A stretch of 64,000 nucleotides of DNA from Caldilineaceae bacterium. GTDB lineage: Bacteria > Chloroflexota > Anaerolineae > Caldilineales > Caldilineaceae. The DNA is taken from the NCBI GenBank assembly GCA_022842065.1, contig JALHQH010000052.1, positions 1 through 64,000 on the forward strand. The letters are read 5' to 3'. Position 1 is the stretch's first letter, and every line of letters begins with the position of its first letter. Shown piece after piece: positions 41,692-50,781 of this stretch. The translations under genes and the position numbers were made by a program. The notes under the pieces were generated by a model. It saw only the letters and a program-made list of their open reading frames with translations. It did no database searches and had not been told where the DNA came from.

Positions 41692-42630
41692 GTGCCACAA
41701 CCGCCCGTTTTTCCCATACTTTCTGATGCGCTGCGCTTGGCGCGCCTGACCCCACCCAGCGGGAAAGTGCGCATGGTGCTCGATACCGACACCTTTAACG
41801 AAATTGACGACCAATTTGCGGTGACCCATGCCTTGCTCTCGCCCGAAAGTATGGACGTAGAAGCAATCTACGCCGCACCCTATTATAAAAAAACAATTGC
41901 CAGTCCCGCCGAAGGAATGGAACTGAGCTATCAGGAGATCCTGCAACTCCTGGCCCGCTTGGATGTGGCTGATCACCGCTTTGTCTACCGCGGCTCACCA
42001 GCCTTTATGGCCGACGGTGTTACGCCGGTCGAGAGCGCGGCGGCCCATGATCTGGTGCAGCGTGCCCAGGCGGGCGGTGATGAGCCGCTCTATGTGGTCG
42101 CCATCGGCGCCATCACCAATGTGGCCAGTGCCATTTTGCTTGAACCATCGATTATTGAACGCATGGTCGTGATCTGGCTGGGTGGCCATGCGCTCTACTG
42201 GCCCTCCGCACGTGAATTTAATCTCTCTGGCGATCCCCACGCCGCGCGGTTGATCTTTGACTGTGGCGTTCCGCTCCTGCAACTGCCCTGCTGGCCGGTC
42301 GTTTCCCATCTGCTGACCAACATCCCCGAATTGGAGCGCTATGTGGAACCCTGCGGTGCCATCGGTGCTTTTCTAACCGAGCGCGTCAAAGGCTACCATG
42401 CCGAGCATAAAAGCTGGGGCAAAGAGATCTGGGATCTGGCTGCCACTGCCTATCTCGTCAACCCCAGTTGGATCGAGACGGCGCTTGTCCATAGCCCGAT
42501 CCTCACCAGTGAGCAGACGTGGAGTGTCGATCCGCGCCGACATCTGATCCACACGGCCACCCGCATCAAGCGCGACTTGATCTTCCGCGACTTCTTTGAC
42601 AAGTTAGCCGCCTTTGCGGCAAAGAAATAA
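41692..42630 (+). CDS. Nucleoside hydrolase family (IUNH-like) protein
   Basis: A 312-residue protein of the inosine-uridine nucleoside hydrolase fold, which cuts the N-glycosidic bond of ribonucleosides using Ca. The N-terminal motif reads VLDTDTFNEIDDQFAV, a form with residues inserted between the DTD and DD of the usual DTDPGxDD. Other marks: VVAIGAITNVASAIL, VIWLGGHAL, EFNLSGDPHAARLIFDCGVP and IWDLAATAYLV. I chose the GTG at 41692 with GAAAGGA upstream; a TTG 18 nt earlier is possible. The variant motif suggests a non-standard substrate. Confidence 0.85.
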   Translation: MPQPPVFPILSDALRLARLTPPSGKVRMVLDTDTFNEIDDQFAVTHALLSPESMDVEAIYAAPYYKKTIASPAEGMELSYQEILQLLARLDVADHRFVYRGSPAFMADGVTPVESAAAHDLVQRAQAGGDEPLYVVAIGAITNVASAILLEPSIIERMVVIWLGGHALYWPSAREFNLSGDPHAARLIFDCGVPLLQLPCWPVVSHLLTNIPELERYVEPCGAIGAFLTERVKGYHAEHKSWGKEIWDLAATAYLVNPSWIETALVHSPILTSEQTWSVDPRRHLIHTATRIKRDLIFRDFFDKLAAFAAKK

Positions 42631-42633
42631 AGG

Positions 42634-42813
42634 GGCAAGGGGGCAGAGTTGCAGAGTTGCAGTGTTGCAGTGTTGCAATGGGTAGATTACCATTTGCGAC
42701 CTTGCGACCTTGCGACCTTGCGACCTTGCGACCTTGCGACCTTGCGACCTTGCGACCTTGCGACCTTGCGACCTTGCGACCTTGCGACCTTGCGACCTTG
42801 CGACCTTGCGACC
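42634..42813. repeat. TTGCAGAG/TTGCGACC 8-bp tandem arrays, copy 2 of the family
   Basis: Starts 3 bp after the nucleoside hydrolase stop. Five ttgcagag/ttgcagtg-type units are followed by a short unique stretch and then 15 perfect copies of ttgcgacc (42694-42813). The array ends 13 bp before the ATG of the thioredoxin-NHL gene, so it is most of that gene's leader. Confidence 0.9.
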
Positions 42814-42826
42814 TTGTGGAGCACCC

Positions 42827-44320
42827 ATGCAACTTTTCCGAAGTAAGGTTAACGCCCCTGCCTTTCCACCCGATCTAGATTGGCTCAATGTTGACCACTC
42901 GTTGACGATGGCTGAGCTGCGCGGCAAGCTTGTGCTGCTTGAGTTCTGGACCTTCTGTTGAATTAACTGCCACCATAATGTTGCGCAGTTGCGTCAACTT
43001 CAGCAGCAGTATCCTACCGAACTGGTGGTAATCAGCGTACATTCGGCTAAGTTTCCCGCCGAACAGCTCACGGCGAATATCCGCGCCGCGGTGATGCGCC
43101 ATGGCATTGAAAACCCAGTTGTCAACGACGCTGAATTTAATCTCTGGAGCCAGTACAGCGTGCGCGCCTGGCCCACCGTTGTCCTGGTCGATCCGCTCGG
43201 CAAGGTCGTCGGCCAACAATCTGGGGAGATCACGGCGGCGGCGCTGGCCCCGCTGATCGACGCCATGATCGCTGATTTTGAACGCCAGGGGCGGCTTGAC
43301 CGCACCCCGCTGCCCGGTTTACGACCGGCAAGCACACAAGAGCCAGCGCGCCCGTTACGCTTTCCGGCCAAGCTGCTTTATGCCACAGGGGATCGCCTCT
43401 TTGTGGCGGATAGCGGTCACCACCGGATCTTGGAAGTGCAACTGAGCCTTGATGGTTTGCAGGGCGAAGTTGTGCGTACCTTTGGCCGCGGTGAAGCCGG
43501 CCTGCGCGATGGGCACATTACGGGGGCGGCTTTTCATGACCCACACGGGCTAGCCCTGGTCGGCAACACGCTGTACGTGGCCGATACGGAAAACCATGCC
43601 ATCCGCGCCATTGATCTCGTGCGGGAAACGGTGCGCACGGTGGCCGGCACTGGCGAAAAGGGAACTACGCTCAGTGTGGTTGGTGATAGTCCGACCACAA
43701 TTCCGCTCCGTTCGCCCTGGGCCTTGGTCGCGGTAGAGGACCTACTCTTGATCGCAATGGCCGGTTCGCACCAAATTTGGATTCTGATCAAAGAAATCCA
43801 ACTCGGGATCTTTGCTGGGACCGGGGCCGAAGCGTTGATTGACGGGGCGCGCCACGAGGCGGCCTTCAACCAACCCAGCGATCTGGCACTGGCAATGGGC
43901 CACCTCTTTGTCGCCGATGCCGAAGCCAGTGCCATCCGTGCCATCAGCCTGGACGATGACCCGCGCGTGATGACATTGGTGGGCGAAGGGCTCTTTGACT
44001 TTGGCGACGTGGATGGGGCAGGACCAACGGTGCGTTTACAACATCCCACTGGCTTGGCCGCGGCTGATGAGTTACTTTACCTGGCCGACAGCTATAACCA
44101 CAAGATCAAAACGCTGGACCCCACCACTGGTCTTGTTGCGACCCTGATTGGCAGTGGGGAAAAGGGCTGCAACGATGGTCCGTTTGCTGAGGCCCAGCTC
44201 TATGAACCAGAGGGTTTAGTGATTGCGAATCAGCGCATCTACATTGCCGATACCAACAATCATCTGATTCGTGTCGCTGATTTGACCACGCAACAGGTCA
44301 CGAGCCTTGCGCTAGTGTAA
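42827..44320 (+). CDS. Thioredoxin-NHL protein with in-frame UGA (putative selenoprotein)
   Basis: A 497-residue reading frame interrupted only by TGA at 42959-42961 (residue 45). Residues ~1-165 are thioredoxin/TlpA-like: [14 protein letters not shown], then UGA, then [10 protein letters not shown], and downstream [23 protein letters not shown]2-type homologues read FWTYCCINC, so UGA replaces the first Cys of the redox CxxC, giving UxxC. The rest is an NHL beta-propeller ([46 protein letters not shown]). GGAG lies 5 nt before the ATG. TGA is an ordinary stop elsewhere in the window. A point mutation or sequencing error is the alternative. A hairpin suited to a bacterial SECIS follows the UGA. 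Confidence 0.8.
42965..42999 (+). promoter_or_regulatory. Candidate bacterial SECIS hairpins after the UGA
   Basis: Two alternative stems. AGTTG-CGT-CAACT (42987-42999) has a 5-bp stem and a 3-nt loop with G second, and its loop begins 30 nt after the UGA, within the range I recall for bacterial SECIS models. AACTGC-(14 nt)-GCAGTT (42965-42990) is the other. Neither was scored. Confidence 0.45.
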
Positions 44321-44421
44321 AAGCAAGTAAACCGTAAACTGTAGATTCTGCAAAGTTCCACTATACTACAGCTAACCTAATCATCGGCGTGCTGTACGCC
44401 CCATGGCAGAAAGGAAACCTT

Positions 44422-45357
44422 GTGGCAACCTGTTTAGTAACCGGCGCGGCGGGCTTTGTTGGCTCGCATCTGGCCGAACGGCTGACCAGTGAAGGACATA
44501 CCGTGCGCGGGATCGATGCCTTCATTCCCTACTACCCGCGACCGCTCAAAGAAGACAATCTGACCACCCTGCGCACGTGCCCGAACTTTAGCTTTCACGA
44601 GATCGACCTGCGCACGGGCGATCTGCTGCCCTTGCTCGCTGGCGTCGATGTCGTTTTTCACCTGGCCGCCCAGGCGGGACTGCGCCGCAGTTGGAGCGAG
44701 TTTGACAGCTATATGACCTGTAATATCCAGGCGACGCAGCGCTTGTTGGAGGCCGCAGTCGCCAACAAGGTCGCGCATCTGATCAACATCTCCACTTCAT
44801 CGGTCTATGGGCGCTTTGCTACTGGTGACGAAACGTCCCCATTAGAGCCAATCTCCCCCTATGGCATTACCAAATTGGCCGCCGAGATGCTCTGTCGTGC
44901 TTATGAGCAAAACTATGGGCTAGGGGTGACGGTCTGCCGCCTCTTCTCCGTTTATGGCCCCCGCCAGCGGCCGGATATGGGCTATAACATCTTTATCCGC
45001 GCCATCCTCAACGGTGAAACGATCACCATCGACGGCGACGGTACCGATAGCCGCAGCAATACCTATGTGGCAGATTGTGTGCAGGGATTGGTGTTGGCTT
45101 TCCAGCAGCCCGAAAAAAGTATCGGCCAGACCTTTAATGTCGGCGGTGGCCACGAGGTCAATGTCTTACAGGTGCTGGAGATGTTAGAGGAGTTGAGCGG
45201 CATCAAGCCAATTACCACGCATGGGCCGCAGCGCTCCGGTGATCAACGGCGCACAGTCGCCAACACAGAAAAGGCCCAGCAACTCCTTGGCTATGATCCG
45301 CGGACAACGGTGTTAGAAGGGCTGCGGGCGCAGTTGGCCTGGCAGCGCGGGGCGTAA
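44422..45357 (+). CDS. NAD-dependent sugar-nucleotide epimerase/dehydratase
   Basis: A 311-residue extended SDR protein. NAD-binding [16 protein letters not shown] is followed by [10 protein letters not shown], the Ser in NISTSSVYG, the catalytic YGITK and [36 protein letters not shown] and FNVGGG complete the family pattern. It resembles UDP-glucose or UDP-glucuronate 4-epimerases that feed envelope polysaccharide synthesis. The start is GTG with AAAGGA upstream; an earlier frame start adds 11 residues. The substrate is not certain. Confidence 0.87.
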   Translation: MATCLVTGAAGFVGSHLAERLTSEGHTVRGIDAFIPYYPRPLKEDNLTTLRTCPNFSFHEIDLRTGDLLPLLAGVDVVFHLAAQAGLRRSWSEFDSYMTCNIQATQRLLEAAVANKVAHLINISTSSVYGRFATGDETSPLEPISPYGITKLAAEMLCRAYEQNYGLGVTVCRLFSVYGPRQRPDMGYNIFIRAILNGETITIDGDGTDSRSNTYVADCVQGLVLAFQQPEKSIGQTFNVGGGHEVNVLQVLEMLEELSGIKPITTHGPQRSGDQRRTVANTEKAQQLLGYDPRTTVLEGLRAQLAWQRGA

Positions 45358-45362
45358 TGACA

Positions 45363-45404
45363 ACGAGTGAGGGTGCGCATTTAGAACTGTGCACCCTCAC
45401 TCGT
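45363..45404. terminator. 14-bp hairpin between the epimerase and toxin genes
   Basis: acgagtgagggtgc (45363-45376) pairs perfectly with 45391-45404. It separates convergent genes and includes the last codons and stop of the toxin gene, so it is likely a bidirectional terminator. Confidence 0.7.
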
Positions 45405-45675
45405 CAAGATCGTCGTAAAATTCAGGACCCTCTTTTTTGCCAACCTTGAGCACTTCAACCACAAGTATATCATCTTCAATGCCATAAACAATGCGATATT
45501 GATCAAGCCGAATCCGATAGCGATCTTTGGCATTACGCAATTCTTTCGCCGCGACAGGGCGTGGATTGGTAACAAGGGCGGCAAGTAGCTGCTGAACCCG
45601 TTTTCGATAGTTACCAGGTAGCATATTAATCTGACGCAGGACGGCACCTTTGATCTTAAGCTGGTACAGCTTCAT
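45397..45675 (-). CDS. RelE/ParE-type toxin
   Basis: A 92-residue RelE-superfamily toxin: YQLKIKGAVLRQINMLPGNY, RKRVQQLLAALVTNPRP, KELRNAKDRYRIRLDQYRIV and DILVVEVLKVGKKEG. RelE members cut mRNA in the ribosome; ParE members hit gyrase. The RYRIRLDQYRIVY core and C-terminal basic residues favour RelE. The start is ATG 45675 (GTG 45681 is possible), overlapping the antitoxin by 20 nt. Confidence 0.85.
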   Translation of the reverse strand: MKLYQLKIKGAVLRQINMLPGNYRKRVQQLLAALVTNPRPVAAKELRNAKDRYRIRLDQYRIVYGIEDDILVVEVLKVGKKEGPEFYDDLDE

Positions 45676-45949
45676 CTTCACCCAGCCATTGCTTGATCTC
45701 AGCCTCGTTTAAGGTGATTAACTCATCTTCGCCCTTTGCAATCTCCAGTTCAGCTTTCAACGCATCCAAACTATCTTCCAAATCTTCTACATGTTCGGCG
45801 ATCCGATCCCACATTTGCGGCGAAATCAAGACGCCGACCGGCGTGCTACGGCTGTTGATCACAACAGGCCCATTCGCCAGCTTTTCTAAAACAGCCAGAT
45901 GGCTATTGCGCAGATCGGCAATGCTTGCCGTTTGTGGTAATTTATTCAT
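45656..45949 (-). CDS. Phd/YefM-type antitoxin
   Basis: A 97-residue antitoxin. The N-terminal Phd/YefM DNA-binding part reads TASIADLRNSHLAVLEKLAN, GPVVINSRSTPVGVLISPQM. The acidic C-terminal helix (EDLEDSLDALKAELEIAKGE) would wrap the toxin. It is the first gene, overlaps the toxin gene, and should autoregulate the pair. AAAGGG precedes the ATG at 45949. Confidence 0.85.
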   Translation of the reverse strand: MNKLPQTASIADLRNSHLAVLEKLANGPVVINSRSTPVGVLISPQMWDRIAEHVEDLEDSLDALKAELEIAKGEDELITLNEAEIKQWLGEDEAVPA

Positions 45950-46015
45950 GCGATGACCCTTTCGTAGCATCTAGATAGCATCTGCCCGCTATTATGCATC
46001 CGAAAAGGAGATTTG

Positions 46016-47569
46016 TCAACCCCGAAGCCGTTGCCGCAATTCACCATATAGCACTTTCGAACCGTGGCGTGTGTCAACTGGAATCGTGTCAACGCGTTGT
46101 AGTCGCCTTACCGCAGGCAGGGCGGCTTGTAATGCTTGGCGCACAGCGGTCCATTGCGCAGCGCGTGCAGTTTGCACAACCAACACCCCTTCGCCATCCA
46201 CTTCAACAAAGGCAGCCCGTTCCACCCCAAGCTGGCTCATCGCGGCGGCTTCGATACCAAAGGGGTAGCGCGGCATACTGCCAGTCGCAAGCCGTGCATT
46301 ACACCTGCCCAACAACCAAAGTTGCCCCTGCGTGTCCAGATAGCCGGCGTCACCCGTGCGGTGCCAGACTGTTCCAGCGACGTTGAATTTAGTCAAGCCA
46401 TCGTTGCCGCCTAAATAGTGTTGCTGTACATGCGCCCCGCTGACGACAATCTCTCCGCTACCCTGCGCCGGCAAACAATAGGCCGCAAAATCGGCCTGTG
46501 TGAAATTGCCCAATGCCGTGCCGACCGTATCAGGTATAATCGCCAGCTGAATCTCATCGATCGGCTTGCCTGCTAACAGCCCCTGTCCTGCCTGCATCGC
46601 CTGCCAATCTGCTGCGGTGTAGGCGTTCATCGCGCTGTGGGCAATCGGCTCTGCTTCGGTGGAGCCATAGACCGCCACCAGGTTGGCGTTGGGCAAGGTG
46701 TGGGCCAGTTTGGTAAGCAAACTGGGAAAGACAGGCCCGCCGCCGGTGTAAAGCTGCTGAATACCAGGCAATGTCTGTTTGTTCGCGGCCAACTGATCCG
46801 CCAATCGTTGACAAAAGGCGGGCGCGGCAAGCAGCCGATTGACGCTATGTGTGGTCACTTCATCGACGATCTGCGCCCCATTGACTTTGTCCATCCGTTT
46901 GCCAATCTGTTGCGGGATCACCACCGTCACCCCACGCGCCAGGCTGGAGAGGATAAAGACCGGCAGTGTATTCAGCTCGATCTCACCCCGGTGCGCGGGG
47001 ATAGTCTTACAGAGAATTTTGTGTTGTTCCAACAGAAAGCCATGCGACCGCCCAATTGCCTTTGGCGAACCGGTTGAGCCACTGGTAAAGGTGATTAAGG
47101 CGAGATCGTCTGGACTGGTGGCGGCGTCAACGCAGGCGGTTGTTAACGTATCCATACGCACCAGTTGGCTGCCGGGCAGTACACTGTACAAGGAAAATTT
47201 GCGGCGAATCCGGCGAATGGCCCGCGTGGTGAAGCGCAACAGATGCGCCTTGGGCGAACCGACAAAGAGATCTGGTTGGACCAAGTTGCAGCAGCCATTG
47301 ATCTGCGCCCGCCCCACCGCCGGGTCGATCAGCATCACCGTGACGCCAATGCGTGCCAGGCCCAACAAGGTCACATAAAAGTCGATGCCAAGGGGGATGA
47401 GCAGCAGCGCACGTTGCCCTGCTCTAACACCTTGCGCCTGAAAAAACGCGCCGACGGCACGCGTTCGTGCGTCTAGCATGCGATAAGTAATGCGCGCTTG
47501 GTCGTGAATCAGGGCAACTTGGTTGGGATTTATGCGTGTGATTTCGCTAAGTAAATCGATAATGTTCAT
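46016..47569 (-). CDS. AMP-dependent synthetase/ligase (acyl-adenylating), last gene of the lipid-like operon
   Basis: A 517-residue ANL-superfamily ligase. The P-loop reads LITFTSGSTGSPKAIGRSHG, the A5-type motif VAVYGSTEAEPIAH and the hinge region RTGDAGYLDTQGQLWLLGRC. These enzymes adenylate a carboxylate and transfer it to CoA or another nucleophile. The usual motif Lys is expected near the C-terminus (DTRHGSKVLYGELR). The overall look is near fatty acyl-CoA ligase/OleC types. ATGA overlap (4 nt) with the GNAT gene shows translational coupling. Acyl substrate unknown. Confidence 0.8.
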   Translation of the reverse strand: MNIIDLLSEITRINPNQVALIHDQARITYRMLDARTRAVGAFFQAQGVRAGQRALLLIPLGIDFYVTLLGLARIGVTVMLIDPAVGRAQINGCCNLVQPDLFVGSPKAHLLRFTTRAIRRIRRKFSLYSVLPGSQLVRMDTLTTACVDAATSPDDLALITFTSGSTGSPKAIGRSHGFLLEQHKILCKTIPAHRGEIELNTLPVFILSSLARGVTVVIPQQIGKRMDKVNGAQIVDEVTTHSVNRLLAAPAFCQRLADQLAANKQTLPGIQQLYTGGGPVFPSLLTKLAHTLPNANLVAVYGSTEAEPIAHSAMNAYTAADWQAMQAGQGLLAGKPIDEIQLAIIPDTVGTALGNFTQADFAAYCLPAQGSGEIVVSGAHVQQHYLGGNDGLTKFNVAGTVWHRTGDAGYLDTQGQLWLLGRCNARLATGSMPRYPFGIEAAAMSQLGVERAAFVEVDGEGVLVVQTARAAQWTAVRQALQAALPAVRRLQRVDTIPVDTRHGSKVLYGELRQRLRG

Positions 47570-48591
47570 GGCAATAGCTCTTTCCCATAGAGCGCGTAGC
47601 GGCGGATCGTCTGCGCCGACTTGTCACTGATTGTGCGCGAAACATTTTCATCATGCATGAGCGCGTGAATCGCCCTCTGGTAACCCAACGCTGCCGCCCG
47701 CTGATGGATCGCACGCGCCAGATAACTGCCCAACCCGGCGTATTGACGGGCGGGATGGCGGGCCAGCGTTTTGACAATGACGGTGTCGATGCTTTCGCCG
47801 CGCTGCTGTTGTCGATAATCGGGCAGCGCCAGCACATAGCCGACGAGTTGCCCAGCCTGTTCGGCCAACAGGAAAAGATCGGGCACAAGGTAAGCTGTCA
47901 ACGGCAGATAGAGCGCTAGAAACGCTGCCAAGGTAATCGGCGTATAGAGAAAATTGTGGGCAAAGCTCTGGCAAGAAAGCGCATAAAGCGCCGTTAACTC
48001 CGCTTGGGCCTGTGTCGGATCGAAGGTCCGCAGCGTCAGCCCCAACGCGCTGACCTTGCGGGCAAATTTGTCGGCAGAGGGATCGGTATAACCGGCGGTC
48101 GCGGTTTGCGCCGAGCGGTAGGTCGCAATCGGCGTAAAGCCGGCGTCGTGAAAGATTGCCGGCCAGTCACATGGCGTGTAATACTCTAGAAAGAAAGGCG
48201 GCTGTGTCCCCGCTTCGGTGACCAGGCGATAGTTGTGCCAACTGTTGCCATCCATCGGCCCGATCACATAGTCATACCCTTGGCCTGCCAGGTGGACACA
48301 GGCATGATCAAGCAATTGGCGACCGGCCACTGGGGCTTGGGCATAAAAATGACCGAGGACCGCGCTCTTATGGCCAGGTACGGTAGGCACCTGCTGGGTC
48401 CACAGCGAGCAGATCGCGCCCAACTTGCTGCCCTCAATCAGACACCAGGTCTCAACATTTTGTTGGCGCAAATGCGCCAGATCGGGCATGGCCGGATGGT
48501 TGATCGCGCTAATTGCCCCCGGCGTGAGTGATTGCAGGTTGACAATGGTTGTTGCATCGTGCTGTTGCATAGATTTATCGTGCTGTTGCAT
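47566..48591 (-). CDS. GNAT-family N-acetyltransferase-like protein
   Basis: A 341-residue protein with a C-terminal GNAT domain: LFLLAEQAGQLVGYVLALPD, DTVIVKTLARHPARQYAGLG and SYLARAIHQRAAALGYQRAI, the acetyl-CoA-binding region. The N-terminal half (GHFYAQAPVAGRQLLDHACV, YDYVIGPMDGNSWHNYRLVT) looks like a second, diverged GNAT-like domain. A 16-bp direct repeat duplicates the start, giving two in-frame MQQHD starts 7 codons apart. It follows the lipid kinase-like gene by 4 bp. Acyl acceptor unknown. Confidence 0.75.
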   Translation of the reverse strand: MQQHDKSMQQHDATTIVNLQSLTPGAISAINHPAMPDLAHLRQQNVETWCLIEGSKLGAICSLWTQQVPTVPGHKSAVLGHFYAQAPVAGRQLLDHACVHLAGQGYDYVIGPMDGNSWHNYRLVTEAGTQPPFFLEYYTPCDWPAIFHDAGFTPIATYRSAQTATAGYTDPSADKFARKVSALGLTLRTFDPTQAQAELTALYALSCQSFAHNFLYTPITLAAFLALYLPLTAYLVPDLFLLAEQAGQLVGYVLALPDYRQQQRGESIDTVIVKTLARHPARQYAGLGSYLARAIHQRAAALGYQRAIHALMHDENVSRTISDKSAQTIRRYALYGKELLP

Positions 48592-48595
48592 AAGT

Positions 48596-49534
48596 TTAAT
48601 TGATCAGAAACCAATGGGCGGCTGGCATGGCATCGAATGGATGGATAAATGCCGGCGCGCGCTGTTTACGCATGACCAGATGACCCAATAGGAGTGCCAG
48701 CAAGCCAACCAACCAGAGCAGCGGTCCACCGATCCACAGACAATAAACCGTCAAAAGGCCGGTCAGCCGTGTATGGGTGGCGAACCACGTCGGCAGCGCC
48801 TGTGCGCTGATCGCTAGTCCACCAAAGATCGTCAGTTGATAGAGTAAAAAACCATTCCCCCCCACCAGCAGCAGGGTCAGTGCCAGGTAGCCCCCAATGG
48901 GAATTAGCAGGTTATCCAGCCCATGCCAGGCAATCGCCTCAACCAGCGTCGTGATCAAGGTGACAGTCAGCGCCACCAGCACTATCGTTGACCAGGGCAG
49001 TGCGGTCAACCACCTGAGCAAAGGCATAGTAAGCACCAGGCTGACTACCCCAAAGGCTGCTACCCCTTCCCAACTCTTGCGCCCATCGTGTATCCCAAAG
49101 TGATGTTTGCCCCAGTGCGCACCGACCAGTGCCGCGGCGGTATCAGCGACGGTGAGAATGGCCAGCGGCAACACATAAAGGACGGGTGTGGTCGGTGTTA
49201 AGGCAAAGAGCAGCGCAATCGCCAGTGCAAAGAGTAGTTCACCCGCGGAGGTGCGGTTGACATCGTGTAACGTGCCGCCCAAGTGCCGGCGGAGGTAGGG
49301 CACATGGCGCAAGGCGAGCAAGATCAACCCACCCACCGCGCAGATCGTCAGCACCGGCCAGCTTGCATCAAACAGCCAGGGGAAGGTTAACGCCGTCAGC
49401 CCCAGCGCAACGTGCAGGGTTTTGCGTTGCCATTCGGGATGCCAGCCATAGCGTTTGCCAAGGAGCCGCACACCAACGAGTAAACCGACCAAGGCCAATA
49501 TTACGCCGGTCACTTTGAGGTAATCAACGATCAT
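48596..49534 (-). CDS. CTP-dependent phytol/dolichol kinase-like membrane protein
   Basis: A 312-residue polytopic membrane protein of the CTP-transferase group that includes phosphatidate cytidylyltransferases, dolichol kinase and phytol kinase (VTE5). The conserved nucleotide segment is LTVADTAAALVGAHWGKHHF and DGRKSWEGVAAF, with RKTLHVALGL near the N-terminus. At least seven hydrophobic helices are seen. It overlaps the BtaA-like gene by 4 nt (ATGA). A polyprenol or phytol kinase would fit with the UbiA-like enzyme upstream. Confidence 0.78.
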   Translation of the reverse strand: MIVDYLKVTGVILALVGLLVGVRLLGKRYGWHPEWQRKTLHVALGLTALTFPWLFDASWPVLTICAVGGLILLALRHVPYLRRHLGGTLHDVNRTSAGELLFALAIALLFALTPTTPVLYVLPLAILTVADTAAALVGAHWGKHHFGIHDGRKSWEGVAAFGVVSLVLTMPLLRWLTALPWSTIVLVALTVTLITTLVEAIAWHGLDNLLIPIGGYLALTLLLVGGNGFLLYQLTIFGGLAISAQALPTWFATHTRLTGLLTVYCLWIGGPLLWLVGLLALLLGHLVMRKQRAPAFIHPFDAMPAAHWFLIN

Positions 49535-50640
49535 AGCAACTCCTCAATCTGTAAGGCACTGTAGAAGATCGCTTTATCCTGGGCATGTAACCCGTTGGCC
49601 AGCGCCGTGAGTGGCCGTAAGCGATCCTGTAGCTGGGGCGGGCAGTGACGCGGCACCATCATGTTCCAATAAAGCAGCCGCGCGGCCTGCGCGCCGATGG
49701 CGGTGAGCTGTGCCAACACCGTGCTGTAATTGGCGGCAGACATGTACTCAAAAATATTGCTAAGATTGAACTTGTCAATGCGTACCCCATCGGCAGCACA
49801 GCGTTCGGCATATTCTTCCACCGCAAGCAACTGCCACTCCAGGCGATCCAGATTGCGCCGAATCGGCTCAAAATTTTCGGGCCGCAGGGCAAAAGGTAGT
49901 TGCGCCCCGTGGGTGCCGGTCAGGATCCAATGGAGGTAGGGATTGCCGGCAGGATCGAGATCGCAGAGGCCGTGGCGAATTTTATCGGCAACATGCGCCG
50001 CAAAATCGCCATCGACATAGGTAAAAAAGGCCGGGTCGCGCCCCACCTTGCCCATCACGGTTTGTGAGAAGAAGAGCCGCATCAGCAACCGCCAGCGCCA
50101 GTTATTCCATTGCTTGTCAAAGAAGTGGCGACGGTCTTCAATTGTTTGGGCAGACAAAAGTTGGTCAACCGTTGCTTGGCGATGGGCGAGCGGCAGCACC
50201 CATTCGCGGAAAAGGCGGAAATAGCGTTCAAACTTGCCCACGCCCCCCAGCCCATAACGGTTGATCTCCCCTACCCGGCTGTCCCAAAAGACTCGCGCCG
50301 CAGCGCCCAACAAGGGGCGGCAGCGCTGATAAAGGGACCCCCGATCTGCGTAGGGGCGTGAACCCATCAGCGCCAACAATTCGCCATGGTCCAGCACCCG
50401 ATAAGCCGCCACGCGCAATTCCAAACAAAAAAGCTGGGCCGGATTCAAGTCCAACGCAATCACGCGCGCCGGATCCCTGGCCAGCAACGCCAGCGCATTA
50501 TCCCCCGCCGACGCAATCGAGAGACAGGTCTGCCCTGGCTGCACATCCAATCCCGCCAGCAACACATCCGCATCCTCCCACACCTGGGCGTAACGAATCG
50601 TGGAAAAGTCAGCCTTCTGGGCAATTTCACTCTGGATCAT
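49531..50640 (-). CDS. BtaA-like (DUF3419) SAM-dependent 3-amino-3-carboxypropyl transferase
   Basis: A 369-residue DUF3419 protein. The N-terminal segment YAQVWEDADVLLAGLDVQPG leads to CLSIASAGDNALALLARDPA and RVIALDLNPAQLFCLELRVA, the SAM-binding motif. The C-terminal part has DKFNLSNIFEYMS, typical of BtaA. BtaA moves the aminocarboxypropyl group of SAM to diacylglycerol in betaine lipid synthesis. No BtaB methyltransferase is next to it. AGGAG lies 9 nt before the ATG at 50640; the longer frame begins in the repeat array and is rejected. Confidence 0.85.
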   Translation of the reverse strand: MIQSEIAQKADFSTIRYAQVWEDADVLLAGLDVQPGQTCLSIASAGDNALALLARDPARVIALDLNPAQLFCLELRVAAYRVLDHGELLALMGSRPYADRGSLYQRCRPLLGAAARVFWDSRVGEINRYGLGGVGKFERYFRLFREWVLPLAHRQATVDQLLSAQTIEDRRHFFDKQWNNWRWRLLMRLFFSQTVMGKVGRDPAFFTYVDGDFAAHVADKIRHGLCDLDPAGNPYLHWILTGTHGAQLPFALRPENFEPIRRNLDRLEWQLLAVEEYAERCAADGVRIDKFNLSNIFEYMSAANYSTVLAQLTAIGAQAARLLYWNMMVPRHCPPQLQDRLRPLTALANGLHAQDKAIFYSALQIEELL

Positions 50641-50661
50641 AAACTGGCTCCTAACTTTTAA

Positions 50662-50781
50662 AACGTGAGGCGTGAAACGTAAAACGTAATGCGTAAAGTG
50701 TGGTGGGGGAGACAATTTCACGTTTTACGTTTCACGTTTTACGCTTCACGTTTTACGCTTCACGTTTTACGTTTTACGCTT
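50662..50781. repeat. CGTGAAACGTAAAACG-family inverted array, copy 3
   Basis: aacgtgaggcgtgaaacgt-type units (50661-50699) face a run of tttcacgttttacgcttcacg-type units (50717-50781), so the two halves can pair. The right half extends through the stop of the PEP-utilising gene: its last residues KRKT and TAA are encoded by the repeat. Confidence 0.8.

Noticed and set aside
42694..42813. Possible CRISPR array
   Set aside because: The units are 8 bp and directly adjacent with no spacers; it is a simple tandem repeat.
42827..44320. Two separate genes or a plain pseudogene split by TGA
   Set aside because: The second part would start inside the thioredoxin fold without a ribosome-binding site, the rest of the frame is clean, and the UGA falls on the redox Cys; kept as a selenoprotein candidate, with mutation as the alternative.
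50641..50721. N-terminal extension of the BtaA-like protein
   Set aside because: It would translate the repeat array; a good ribosome-binding site precedes the ATG at 50640.
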